Part shown: positions 34,154-43,550 of the stretch, piece after piece
How positions within the stretch are numbered: position 1 is the first letter of the stretch
Layout of the letters: each line of letters opens with the position of its first letter
Assembly (NCBI GenBank): GCA_963728295.1
Contig: CAVSKB010000011.1
Location: 62,001 to 126,000, forward strand
Direction: 5' to 3'
Source: DATJKD01 sp963728295
GTDB lineage: Bacteria > Pseudomonadota > Gammaproteobacteria > Steroidobacterales > Steroidobacteraceae
DNA: 64,000 bases
The notes under the pieces: generated by a model
Told to the model about the DNA's origin: nothing
Seen by the model: only the letters and a program-made list of their open reading frames with translations
Databases searched by the model: none
Program-made: the position numbers and the translations under genes

Positions 34154-34544
34154 TGGGCCGGTAAGCCACGACGCGAATCTCGATCAGCAACTGCGGGTTG
34201 GGCAATTCACGCACGGCGACGGTGGTGCGAGTCGGGCCGTCGTAGTCGAAGAACTCCGCGTACGTCTCGTTGTAGCCGGCGAAGTCATTCATGTCGACCA
34301 GATAGCTGGTCACTTCGACGATGTCGCTCAGATCAGCGTCCATGCTGCGCAGGATGTCGCGGATGTTCGTAAGTACGGCCCGCGTCTGCACCCGGATGTC
34401 CCCGATTCCCTCGATCGTGTCATCCGGCTGCCGCGAACTGGTGCCGGAGACGAACAAGAAATCCCCTGCACGTTTGACGTGCGGGAAGCGGCCACGTGGA
34501 CGGGCTTTGCCGTCAACGACCTTGCTTTTCACGGGGCGCCTCAT
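34143..34544 (-). CDS. amnD: RidA-family 2-aminomuconate deaminase-like protein
   Basis: A 133-residue RidA/YjgF-fold protein. RGRFPHVKRAGDFLFVSGTS followed by VLTNIRDILRSMDADLSDIV, YNETYAEFFDYDGPTRTTVA and LIEIRVVAY matches the 2-aminomuconate deaminase branch, which hydrolyses 2-aminomuconate to 4-oxalocrotonate with ammonia release. It is the last gene of the leftward operon and overlaps the upstream hydratase gene by ~30 bases. The start may be the ATG at 34544 or a GTG four codons in. Its presence is the best pathway-specific sign that the ring-cleavage product carries an amino group. Confidence 0.82.
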   Translation of the reverse strand: MRRPVKSKVVDGKARPRGRFPHVKRAGDFLFVSGTSSRQPDDTIEGIGDIRVQTRAVLTNIRDILRSMDADLSDIVEVTSYLVDMNDFAGYNETYAEFFDYDGPTRTTVAVRELPNPQLLIEIRVVAYRPIIA

Positions 34545-35307
34545 CACAGGAAAAAGTCGCAGCGCCAATACCGCCGACCGTGGCGCGCACGCGCATGCCT
34601 GGGCGCAGTGTCTCTGCGGCGGTGGCAGCACCCGCCATGACGACCCAACCCGGCTCGAGCGCGAGACCCGCCTGCGCCACGAGCCGTGCGGCGGCAACCA
34701 ATGCACGTGCCGGATGACCGAGGATGGCCGCCGTTGAGCCAGACTGGGCCAGCTGGCCGTCGATCTCCAGCAGGACATCCAGGTTGCCGACATTGCCCGG
34801 CAGCGGGTGCCATGAGCCGACGACCAGCGCCGCCGATGAGCAGTTGTCCGCGATCACGTCGGCAAGGTTGAATTTGAAGTCCGAATACCGCGAATCGATG
34901 ATTTCCAGCGCCGGTGCAACCGAGCGTACCGCGGCGAGGGCCTGTTCCTCGTTCACCTCGCCTGACAGACGCTCGCCGATCAGGAAGGCGATCTCCGGTT
35001 CGGCGCGCGGGTGGATGAATTCGGGGAGCGCCAGATGACTGCCGTTGCCGACGAGCATCGCGTCCGTGAGCTGGCCCCAGATCAGGTCGTGGACGCCCAT
35101 CTGGATCATCTTGGCACGGCTCGTAAATCCCAGCTTGACGCCGACACGTCTTTCGCCGCGCGCCAGACGCCTTTCAACGAGCAGATTCTGAACCCGATAG
35201 GCGTCCGCGACGCTTAACGGCGTGTCGATGCTGAGTTGCGCGATCGCGCGCTGACCGGTCGCGGCATCATCCAGCTTCTCGGCGATGGAAACGAGCCGGG
35301 AGCTCAC
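34513..35307 (-). CDS. 2-oxopent-4-enoate hydratase / 4-oxalocrotonate decarboxylase family
   Basis: A 264-residue member of the fumarylacetoacetase-like family that includes both 2-oxopent-4-enoate hydratase (AmnF, MhpD) and 4-oxalocrotonate decarboxylase (AmnE). Typical stretches are RLARGERRVGVKLGFTSRAK, IHPRAEPEIAFLIGERL and VAPALEIIDSRYSDFKFNLA. The two activities cannot be separated by eye. Only one such gene is present, and no aldolase or acetaldehyde dehydrogenase follows, so the end of the pathway must be encoded elsewhere. The GTG start at 35307 overlaps the stop of the aldehyde dehydrogenase gene (GTGA), which decides the start. Confidence 0.85.
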   Translation of the reverse strand: MSSRLVSIAEKLDDAATGQRAIAQLSIDTPLSVADAYRVQNLLVERRLARGERRVGVKLGFTSRAKMIQMGVHDLIWGQLTDAMLVGNGSHLALPEFIHPRAEPEIAFLIGERLSGEVNEEQALAAVRSVAPALEIIDSRYSDFKFNLADVIADNCSSAALVVGSWHPLPGNVGNLDVLLEIDGQLAQSGSTAAILGHPARALVAAARLVAQAGLALEPGWVVMAGAATAAETLRPGMRVRATVGGIGAATFSCDEAPREKQGR

Positions 35308-36776
35308 AACTTGACGCAAACGTTGGTCAGTTCGGAGTAGAAACCGAGCGAGTGCACGCCGCCCTCGCGTCCGATGCCCGAGAGCTTGACACCGCCGAAC
35401 GGAGTGCGCAGGTCGCGCAGGAACCATGTATTCACCCACACGATTCCGACTTCAAGGTGCTGGGCGACGTGGTGCGCGGTGCGCAGGTCACGGGTCCAGA
35501 TCGACGCCGCGAGTCCGTAGCGACTGTCGTTCACTAGTGCGACCGCCTGCTCGATAGTGTCGAACGGTGCGATGTGGCACACCGGCCCGAAGATCTCCTC
35601 CTTTACACAGCGGGCGGACTCCGCGAGCCCGGTGATCACCGTCGGCTCCACGTAGGCGCCTTCGTCGAGCGGGGAGCCAAGCTCCGGGACCCCGCCACCA
35701 GCGATGAAGTGTCCGCCTTCCTCGCGGGCGAGCCGGTAATACGAAAGCACCTTTTCGCGATGCGCGCGCGATATCAGAGGCCCCATCTCGGTCGTCACCG
35801 CGTGGGGGTCGCCGATGCGGAGCGCCTTTGCCTTTCCGCCCAGCGCCGCGACGAAGCGCTCGAAGATCGGTCGCTGCACGTAGATGCGCTCGGCGCAGAG
35901 GCAAACCTGGCCGCAGTTCGCGAAAACCGCGCGTGACACGCCATCGACCGTGCTGTCGAAGTCCGCATCGGCGAACACGATCGCGGCGTTCTTGCCGCCG
36001 AGTTCGAACGAGACGGCTTTCACGTCGGCCGCGGCCGCGCGCATGATCGCGCTGCCGGTGCTGGTTTCACCGGTGAAGGTAATCGCATTGATGCCAGGGT
36101 GACTCGTCAGGAACTCCCCGGTCGAGCCGGGGCCGTAACCGTGCAACAGGTTGAACGCCCCCGGCGGCAGCGCGGCCTCGTGGATCACTTCCGCCAGGAG
36201 CGCGGCGCTCGATGGCGTTTCCTCGGAGGGCTTCGCAACGACTGCATTGCCGGCCGCAAGCGCGGGCGCCACCTTCCAGGTCATCAACAGCAGCGGCAGG
36301 TTCCACGGCACGATCACGCCGACGACGCCCAGTGGATGTCGCACGGCGTAGTTCAGCGCGCCCGCACCATCCGCGGTATCGGTATGAAAGCTCTCGGTTG
36401 GAACGTTCCTGACGAGGTCGGCGAAGATCCGGAAATTGGCCGCGCCTCGCGGGATATCGAGCGTGCGCGCCTGAGCGGCCGGTTTGCCGGTGTCAGCGAC
36501 CTCCGCGGCAAGGAAATCGTCGAACCGACGCTCGATCCCGTCGGCCACTTTGTGCAGCAGGGCGGCGCGTTCTGCCATGGCGAGGCGGCCCCAGTCGCCC
36601 TGCATTGCACGCCGTGCAGCGCCGACGGCGCGGTCGACAAGCGCCCGGTCGGCCTCGCAAACGACCGCTACGCGAGAACCATCCACCGGCGAGAGCTTGT
36701 CGAAACGCCGCTCAGTCGTGACGAACTCGCCGTCGACGTAGTTGGCAAGCGCGCGCGGGGCGTCCCTGGGTGTCAC
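35304..36776 (-). CDS. amnC: 2-aminomuconate/2-hydroxymuconate semialdehyde dehydrogenase-like
   Basis: A 490-residue NAD-dependent aldehyde dehydrogenase. The oxyanion region PWNLPLLLMTWKVAPALAAG, the Glu motif FELGGKNA and the nucleophile region FANCGQVCLCAERIYVQRP are present. The double Cys in CGQVCLCAER is characteristic of the muconic semialdehyde dehydrogenase branch (AmnC, XylG, HMSD). The C-terminus has WFLRDLRTPFGGVKLSGIGR. It oxidises the ring-cleavage semialdehyde to the dicarboxylate, before deamination. The GTG start at 36776 lies 20 bases after the stop of the hydantoinase B-like gene; a long open stretch upstream in the same frame is noncoding overlap with that gene. Confidence 0.88.
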   Translation of the reverse strand: MTPRDAPRALANYVDGEFVTTERRFDKLSPVDGSRVAVVCEADRALVDRAVGAARRAMQGDWGRLAMAERAALLHKVADGIERRFDDFLAAEVADTGKPAAQARTLDIPRGAANFRIFADLVRNVPTESFHTDTADGAGALNYAVRHPLGVVGVIVPWNLPLLLMTWKVAPALAAGNAVVAKPSEETPSSAALLAEVIHEAALPPGAFNLLHGYGPGSTGEFLTSHPGINAITFTGETSTGSAIMRAAAADVKAVSFELGGKNAAIVFADADFDSTVDGVSRAVFANCGQVCLCAERIYVQRPIFERFVAALGGKAKALRIGDPHAVTTEMGPLISRAHREKVLSYYRLAREEGGHFIAGGGVPELGSPLDEGAYVEPTVITGLAESARCVKEEIFGPVCHIAPFDTIEQAVALVNDSRYGLAASIWTRDLRTAHHVAQHLEVGIVWVNTWFLRDLRTPFGGVKLSGIGREGGVHSLGFYSELTNVCVKL

Positions 36777-36795
36777 GTCAGTGCACGCAAGCGAC

Positions 36796-38546
36796 TCAGC
36801 TGCGCCGGGCTGCCATGGTCCCGGCCGTGTCGAGCGTCTGGTTTCCGGCGTCGATGACCACGCCGTATAGTTCTCGTGCTTTGGCGACCGAAACCAGCCC
36901 GTTGACGACGTCCTCCCGCACCTTTTCGGCCGGCCGCTTGTGCGGGTCGCCGTAGCCGCCCCCGCCGCTCTGGTAGATCTCGAACACGTCGCCCTTGTCG
37001 AGATGGTAGAAGCTCTCGGCGTCGACTTTGGTCGTCTCTTTGCCCTTGTGCAGAAACAACTGATGAGGTGGGGCCGGCTTGCCGCCCTCGAGACCGTAGG
37101 GCGCCGTCGCCTCGCTGACACCGCCGCCGAAATTGGCTGCGGGAATGCCGTCGGCATCGATCTTCCAGCGATAGATCGTGCCCATTCCGCCGCGCCATTC
37201 GCCGGCGCCAGCGCTGTCCGGCCAGTACTCGTACTGGAGTACCGTGAATGGATCGACAAGCTCGTGCAGTTCCGGGTCGGGTGCACGCAGCCCCCCGGCG
37301 CAGACCACGGTGCCAAGATGGTCCCAGCCGTCGCGGCCGTGGGAACCGCCGCTGCCACCCTTTGCCATGAAGTGAATGTCGCCGAACGGGCGACCGGTGC
37401 GCGTATTGAGCCCCATCGTGGCCGGCGCGCACCAGCGTGACCAGCCGGCATCGACCTTGTCCGGCACCGCCTGCGCGAGCGCGACCCAGACGCACTCGAT
37501 GATGGCCTGGGCCGATGCGATCGTGCAGCCCGTGACGGGAGCGGGCTCCCGAGCGTTGACGATCGTGCCTTCCGGCGCGATGACATGCAGCGCACGCAAC
37601 GCGCCCTCGTTGAAGCGGATCTCCGAGCCGATCGACATGAACAGCGCGAGAAAGGAGGCCGACGCCGTGTTGGGCAAGGTGCTGTTGACGTACCCGGCCA
37701 CCTGCGGATCGCTGCCGGTGTAATCGAAGGTGATGCTTTCGTCTTCGACCTTGAGCGCCAGATGCACCTTGATCATCCTGCCCTTGTCGATTCCGTCGTG
37801 GTCGATCAGGCGCTCGGACGTGTATGTGCCGTTCGGCACACCGCGGATCGCCGCACGCATCTGCTGCTCGGATACGTCGAAGATCCGCTGCATGGCCGCA
37901 TCGAGCGTCTTGCGGCCATATTTGTTCAGCAGCGCCTTGAGGCTGCGCTCGCCGATCTTCACCGCGCCGACCTGGCATTGCAGGTCGCCCTCGACCAGAA
38001 ACGGCAGGAGGACATTGAGCAGGATGGTGTCCCACAGGCCCTTGTTCGGCTGGCCCTTGGCGTAGAGTTTTGCCGGCGGGATCCGGATGCATTCCTCCCA
38101 GACGCTCTTCGCGCCCGGGTTGTAGCCCGCGACGCCGCCGCCGCCGACATCGGCGTGATGGCCTTTCGAGACGGCCCAGAAGGCGATCTCCTTCCCGTCG
38201 AAGACCGGTTTCGCAATCGTGATGTCCGGCGGATGATTGTTACCGCGAAACGGGTCGTTCAGGATGAAGATGTCGCCATCGTCGATGGCGCCTTCGAAGG
38301 TCTTCGCGATGCTGCTTGCATCGCGTACGGCAGAGCGCCCATCAGCACCGGGATGTAGGCGGTCTGGGCGACCAGCCGCAGCTTCGCGTCGAAGATCGCG
38401 GTCACGAAATCGCGCGCCTCGGAAAAGATCGGCGAGCGCGAGGTCCGCAGCATCGTCTGGCCGATCTCCTTGCTGATCGCGTCGAGGCGGTTGCTGATGA
38501 CGGAGACCTTGATTCGGTCGAGCCGATTGCTCTTTGCGGTGCTCAT
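36796..38546 (-). pseudogene. Hydantoinase B/oxoprolinase-family subunit (one frameshift)
   Basis: About 583 residues if restored, the normal size. Frame one from ATG 38546 reads NRLDAISKEIGQTMLRTSRS, ARDFVTAIFDAKLRLVAQTA and GALPYAMQA. One base is missing near 38307, after which it continues SIAKTFEGAIDDGDIFILND, PFRGNNHPPDITIAKPVF, KGHHADVGGGGVAGYNPG and on to GGGYGDPHKRPAEKVREDV and a stop at 36796. HyuB-type subunits work with HyuA-type ATPases in ATP-dependent hydrolysis of cyclic amides or in carboxylation of ketones and acetophenones. It follows the A subunit with 3 bases between. A single lesion in an otherwise well-conserved gene points to a recent mutation or sequence error. Confidence 0.75.
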
Positions 38547-38549
38547 TGC

Positions 38550-40657
38550 CTAGCCCTCGCTGCGAAGCTGCTTGATCAGGGTCTTGAGGTTCCCGCCCTT
38601 GGGATACATCAGGAAATTATTGTACTCGTCGCACTTGAGATCGAAGTCCGGGGGCACCACGATCGTCGTCGTGGGCTGCTAAATGATCGCCGGGCCCTCG
38701 TATCGTATGCCCATTCTGCAGCACCAGCCCGTCGTACACCGGGACTTCGCGGAAGGCGCCGTCGAACCAGGCCTTGCGCCGGCCGATCCGCGCCTTCTCG
38801 ACCTTGAAGCGGGCCGGGCTGGAGCGCTCGAACTTCGGCTTTGGTGTCAGGCCGCGCGCGGTGACGCGCAGGTTGATGAGCTCGACCGGCGCCCCTTCAT
38901 CGAATACCCATAGAGGGCGTCGTGCCGGGCGTGGAACTGGTCGACCAGCTTCGCGAGGTCCGCGTTGCGGATCGTGCCCTTGCCGACCACGGGGACCTCG
39001 ACCTCGTTGAACTGGCCGACGTAGCGCAGGTCCGACCGAATACCCCACGACCGCCTTGCTCTTCGCCACGCCTTCCGCCTGGAGCGTCTTGAGCGCCGTG
39101 TCGGTCATCTCCTTGTACAGCCGGGTGACCTCCTGCACGACGACCTTGTCGAGGTCGCGCGCGTAGGTGCGCACGTAGTCGTGCTTGAGGTCGGAGATCA
39201 ACATCCCGGCCGCGCAGAACACGGATGACTCGCGTGGAATCAGCACCAGCGGGATCTCGAGGTCCCGGGCGATCGGCGCCGCATGAATGGGGCCGGCGCC
39301 TCCCGCGACGATCAGGACGAATTCGCGCGGATCGTAGCCGCGCTGCACCGACACGACACTGAGCGCGGCGGCCATGTTGGCGTTGATGACCTGGTAGATG
39401 CCGTCGGCCGCCTTGGCCACGTTCATCGAGGCAGGCCTGGCGACATGTTCTTCGATGGCTCGCGTCGCCGCATCGGCGTCGAGCTTCAGCTTTCCGCCAT
39501 GGAACGCGCCGGAGTCGATGTAGCCGAGCACGAGATCCGCGTCGGTGACGGTGGGTTGCGTGCCGCCGCGACCGTAGCAGGCGGGACCCGGTTCCGCGCC
39601 GGCACTCGCCGGTCCGACTTCGAGCAGCCCGCCGGTAGCTACCCGCGCGATCGAGCCGCCACCGGCGCCGATCGTATGGATGTCCAGGATCGGCGAGGCG
39701 ATCCGGTCGTTACCGATCGATGCCCTCGGTCGTGACGCTGGGCACGCCGTCCCTGACGAGCGCGACGTCGAACGACGTGCCGCCCATGTCGACGGTGATG
39801 ACGTTCTTGAAACCGTGCGTGCTGCCGTAGAAGACGCCGGCACCCGGCGCCCCGGCCGGACCCGAAAGCAGGGTGTTGGAAGCAAAGCGCTGCGCGACCT
39901 CCGGCGACATGACGCCGCCGTTCGACTGCATGATCAGCAGCGTGCCCTTGAAGCCCCGCTCCGCGAGCGCCTTGTCGAGCCGTGACAGGTAGCGCGTCAG
40001 GATCGGTCCGACGTAGGCGTTCAGCGCTGTCGTGCTGTGGCGCTCGTAGACACGGATCTGCGGCAGGATCTCCGTCGAGAGCGACACGTAGGCGCCCGGC
40101 AGTTCCTCTGCGAGGATCTCGCGCGTGCGCTGCTCGTGGCCGGGATTGCGGAACGACCACAGATAGGATACGGCGACCGCCTCGACGTCTTGCTTCTTGA
40201 GCGCGCGTGCGGCGTTCCGGACGTCGGTTTCGTTCGAGCGGTGTCAGCACCGCGCCCTCGACGGTGACGCGCTCTTCGACGACGTGCGTCAGATGCGCGG
40301 AACCAGCGGTGGCGGCGGAGCGTACTTCTCGAACTGCCGCTCCTTCATGCCGCGGCGCATGTTGAGGACGTCGCGGAAGCCCTTGGTCGTGATGAATCCG
40401 GTTTTTGCGCCAGTGCCGGTCAGCACCGCATTGGTCGTGATCGTCGTGCCGTGCACGATGGACTCGACATGATCCAGGAACTCATGCGAGCGCCATGTCG
40501 TGGTCCTTCGCGGCCTGCTCGAGGCCGGCGAAGAAGCCGATCGTCGGGTTGCTCGGGGGTCGTAGAGGACTTGTAGACCCGTGCGGACGTGCCCGGCCGA
40601 TGAGACCAGGAAGTCCGTAAATGTTCCGCCGACATCGACGCCTACGCGAAATCGCAT
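38550..40657 (-). pseudogene. Hydantoinase A/oxoprolinase-family subunit (many frameshifts, one TAG)
   Basis: Pieced across frames this is a ~690-residue ASKHA-type ATPase subunit. It starts MRFRVGVDVGGTFTDFLVSS at 40657 (GAGGTCAGAAG upstream) and continues HEFLDHVESIVHGTTITTNA, SLSTEILPQIRVYERHSTTA, VITVDMGGTSFDVALVRDG, IHTIGAGGGSIARVATGGLL and IVAGGAGPIHAAPIARDLEI. Near the end ARIGRRKAWFDGAFREVPVY leads to YEGPAII, then TAG (38681-38679), then QPTTTIVVPPDFDLKCDEY and a stop at 38550. I count at least eight frame changes plus the TAG. Both phosphate motifs survive, and the conserved blocks remain intact between the lesions. Partner of the B subunit above. Confidence 0.72.
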
Positions 40658-40671
40658 CTTCTGACCTCGGG

Positions 40672-41332
40672 CTATTTCCCGGCGGGGATCTGTTTGTGGA
40701 TGAACGTCATGCACGGGGTGCCGACGACGCGGCCTTGTGCGTCGAAATCGCCGTAGCTGGTCTTCATCATGCGGTTTGCCCCACTCGGCGGCAGCATGTC
40801 GAACCACAGCGCGGTGTGGCCGCAATAGTACGGCACGCCCGCCCTGCCGAAGGTCCACGCGTGCGGTTGCTGGCTCACGCCGTGATTGCATCGGATGGCG
40901 CGGATCACCCTGCGATCTTGCCTTCCACCATCAGGCGTTGGCCGCTCGGGCAATAGTCGAGATGGAACGTGAACTTCTCGTCGTCCTCGGTTACCCGGAA
41001 GTCGTAGCCGATGCGAGCGCAGGAACATCGCGTAGACGCCTGCCAGCGCCTCGGCGCCGGCTCCGGCCAACTGCCGTGAACAGCGGCTTCCACAGCCGTT
41101 CACCCAGGTAGCGCCACGCCTTCTCGACGCCGGCCTCGCCGATTTCAGCTTGATGAAGTCGCAGAAGATCGCCGACATGTCGCCGTAGAAATCGTGGATC
41201 GGCCGGCTTCGGCTCGAGCATCGCCTCCACGCCCTGCAACGCTTCATCGATGCGGCCCGCCTTGATCGCGGCGATCGTTCGATCGCGCGCGGTCGTCGTC
41301 CAGTCGGACTCGCTCGTCGTCACGGTTGGCAT
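40672..41332 (-). pseudogene. Unrecognised protein first in the hydantoinase operon (frameshifted)
   Basis: A ~215-residue protein readable only by changing frame several times. It starts TVTTSESDWTTTARDRTIAA and IKAGRIDEALQGVEAMLEP at 41332 (GGAGGG upstream). Then come PIHDFYGDMSAIFCDFIKL, EAGVEKAWRYLGERLWKPLF, IGYDFRVTEDDEKFTFHLDY, CPSGQRLMVEGKIAG, HAWTFGRAGVPYYCGHTALW and MMKTSYGDFDAQGRVVGTPC, ending at 40672. The late Cys and His residues could bind metal. I cannot name the family. It is the first gene of the leftward operon, 128 bases from the mutase gene across operator site B, and precedes the hydantoinase A subunit by 15 bases, so it may be an accessory subunit. Confidence 0.5.
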
Positions 41333-41369
41333 CCGCGGCAGGCCCTCCGAAGATACGTTGCCGGCAGAA

Positions 41370-41389
41370 TTATTTTAAGCTTATAGTCA
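41370..41389. promoter_or_regulatory. Candidate MarR operator, site B
   Basis: TTATTTTAAGCTTATAGTCA, self-complementary at 14 of 20 positions and identical to site A at 15 of 20. It is in the 128-base gap between the leftward hydantoinase/amn operon and the rightward mutase operon, and so could control both. Confidence 0.6.
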
Positions 41390-41460
41390 GTTCTGCAATT
41401 GATCAAGCAGAGTCGGGCGCCCTTTAGGCCGCTGACGTGCGGCGGGAGAGTCAACTCACC

Positions 41461-43122
41461 ATGGCCACCCAGCCTTCGGCCGTGCAGTCGGCCGCCCGCG
41501 ACGCCGAAACGCAGGTCTTTCGAAACCAACGCCGGAATACCCGATCCAGGAGCTCTACAGCGAGGCGGATATCGAAGGCATGGACCACCGGCGCGACCTG
41601 GGTCAGCCGGGGGAATTCCCGTACACCCGCGGACCGTATGCCGGGATGTACCGCACACGGATCTGGACGCGGCGGTTCCAGGTCGGGTTTGGTTCCCCGC
41701 AGGAGACCAACCAGCGCATCCGCTACCTGCACGCCAACGGCGCCAACGGCTTCGTGATCACGATCGACCTGCCGACCTCCTACGGCTTCGACTCAGACGA
41801 TGCGATCGCCGACGGCGAGGTGGGAGTGACCGGCGTCGCGATCAGCACGCTCGAGGACATGGCAGGCTCTGTACGACGGTTTCGGTCCCGACCAGGTCTC
41901 GTACGCGCTGTCGATCCGTCCGCCGGTCTCGTCGTGTCACCCTGGCCATGCTCGCCTGCGTCGCGGAGGACAAGGGCGTGCCGCTTGAGAACGGTCATCG
42001 GCACGCAGCAGAACGACCCGTTCTTCCAGATGAGCGGGGGACCGCTGCAGACCATCACCGCAGTTCTTCCCGCTCGACGGCACTCTGCGACTCTGCCTCG
42101 ACAACATCGAGTTCATCTCCACGCGGATGCCGCGCCTGAACTGGATGGTGACCAACGGCTACAACCTGCGGGAGACCGGGGTCAACGCGATCCAGGACGG
42201 GTCTACACGCTCGGGCATGCCTTCGACATCTTCCGCTCGCCGTCGCAGCGCGGCCTCGACATCGATACGTTCCCGCGCAAGGCCTCGTTCTTTCTCTCGG
42301 CGTCGATCGACTTCTTCGAGGAAATCGCCAAGTTCCGCGCGATGCGCCGCATCTATGCGCGGACGATGCAGCGAGCAGTTCGGCGCGACGAACCCCGAGT
42401 GCTGGCGTCTGCGGTTCTCGGTTCAGACCGCCGGCAACACGCTGACCACGCAGCAGCCGGAGATCAACATCGTGCGCGCTGCGTACGAGGCGATGGCGGC
42501 CGCGTTCGGCGGAGCGCAGTCGATGCACTTGTGCTCCTACGACGAAGGCCATGGCCTGCCGACCGAGGAATCGTCGCGAATAGCGCTGCGAACCCAGCAG
42601 GTGCTCGCCTACGAGACCGGCGTGACCAAGACCATCGATCCGCTCGGCGGCTCGTGGTACGTCGAGGCGCTGACCGACCGGATGGAGCAGCGAGATCCTG
42701 CAAGGGGATCGACGAGATCGACGCGCATGGGTGGCATGGCGCACGCGATCCAGGGACGGCTGGCTCGAAACGCAGATCAACACGGCGCGGTATCGCAACC
42801 AGGACCAGCTCGACAACGACGAGCGCACGCTGGTCGGGCGTCAATCGTTTCACGATCCCACGCGAGCAGGAGATCCCCGGTGAAGGTTCACAAGCTGCGC
42901 GCCGATGAATGGGGCGCGGCACGAACGGAATACCTGCGCAATTACCGGGCGAGTCGCGACGAGCCGTCGCTTGGTCCGACGCGGTGTCACAGGTCTCGAA
43001 CAGGCGTGGCGCGATGGCCAGAACATGGTGCCCGTGCGATCATGCACGCGCTGCGAGACAGGGCGACGATGGGCGAGATCAACGAAGCCATGCGCCGCGC
43101 GCAGGGCGTGCCGAGGCGCTGA
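41461..43122 (+). pseudogene. B12-dependent acyl-CoA mutase, large subunit (many frameshifts)
   Basis: About 550 residues when frames are joined, equal to the catalytic half of methylmalonyl-CoA mutase. Order: ETNAGIPDP; PGEFPYTRGPYAGMYRTRIW, which keeps the active-site Tyr context of MCM (RGPYATMY); ITIDLPTSYGFDSDDAIADG; TVIGTQQNDPFFQMSGGPLQ; MPRLNWMVTNGYNLRETGVN; HAFDIFRSPSQRGLDIDTFP; SVQTAGNTLTTQQPEINIVR; QSMHLCSYDEGHGLPTEESS; TIDPLGGSWYVEALTDRM; and ATMGEINEAMRRA at the end. I count at least ten lesions, mostly one extra base each. The TQQNDPFF region differs from the IQNDILKE of MCM, so a different acyl-CoA is likely. The B12-binding domain is a separate gene, as in isobutyryl-CoA or 2-hydroxyisobutyryl-CoA mutases. 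Confidence 0.75.
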
Positions 43123-43132
43123 GGTAACAGGG

Positions 43133-43538
43133 ATGAGCGCCAAGCGACGCCTGCTGCTGGCAAAGACCGGACTCGACTGTCACGACACCGGCATCGTGAC
43201 CGTGGCGCAGGAGCTGCGCGACGCTGGATACGAAGTCATTTACCTCGGCCTGCACAATCACCCGGATGAGGTCGTGAAGGCGGCAATCGAGGAAGGCGTT
43301 GATGGCATCGGTGTCAGCTACCTGTCCGGACAGCACATGCCGCAGATGCGCCAGCTGCTCGAGGCGATGCGCAAGGCAAGCGTCAGCCTGCCCATATTCT
43401 GTGGTGGCGTGATACCCGCACGAGGACGCCACCGCCCTGAAATCGATGGGCGTTGCAGCCGTGATCCCACCCGGTACCATGACGGCCGAGATCCTCAGCA
43501 TGGTGGATCAGGCGCTTGCGTCGCACGCGGCGCGCTGA
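43133..43538 (+). pseudogene. B12-binding small subunit of acyl-CoA mutase (one frameshift)
   Basis: A ~134-residue cobalamin-binding domain. The first frame has LLLAKTGLDCHDTGIVTVAQ, containing the DxHxxG motif whose His coordinates cobalt, then IGVSYLSGQHMPQMRQLLEA (SxL motif) and LPIFCGGVIP (GG motif). After one extra base near 43420 it continues HEDATALKSMGVAAVIPPGT and SMVDQALASHAAR to a stop at 43536-43538. It starts 10 bases after the large-subunit stop. Together the two genes would form an adenosylcobalamin-dependent carbon-skeleton mutase. Confidence 0.78.
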
Positions 43539-43550
43539 CGTTGGCGCGTC

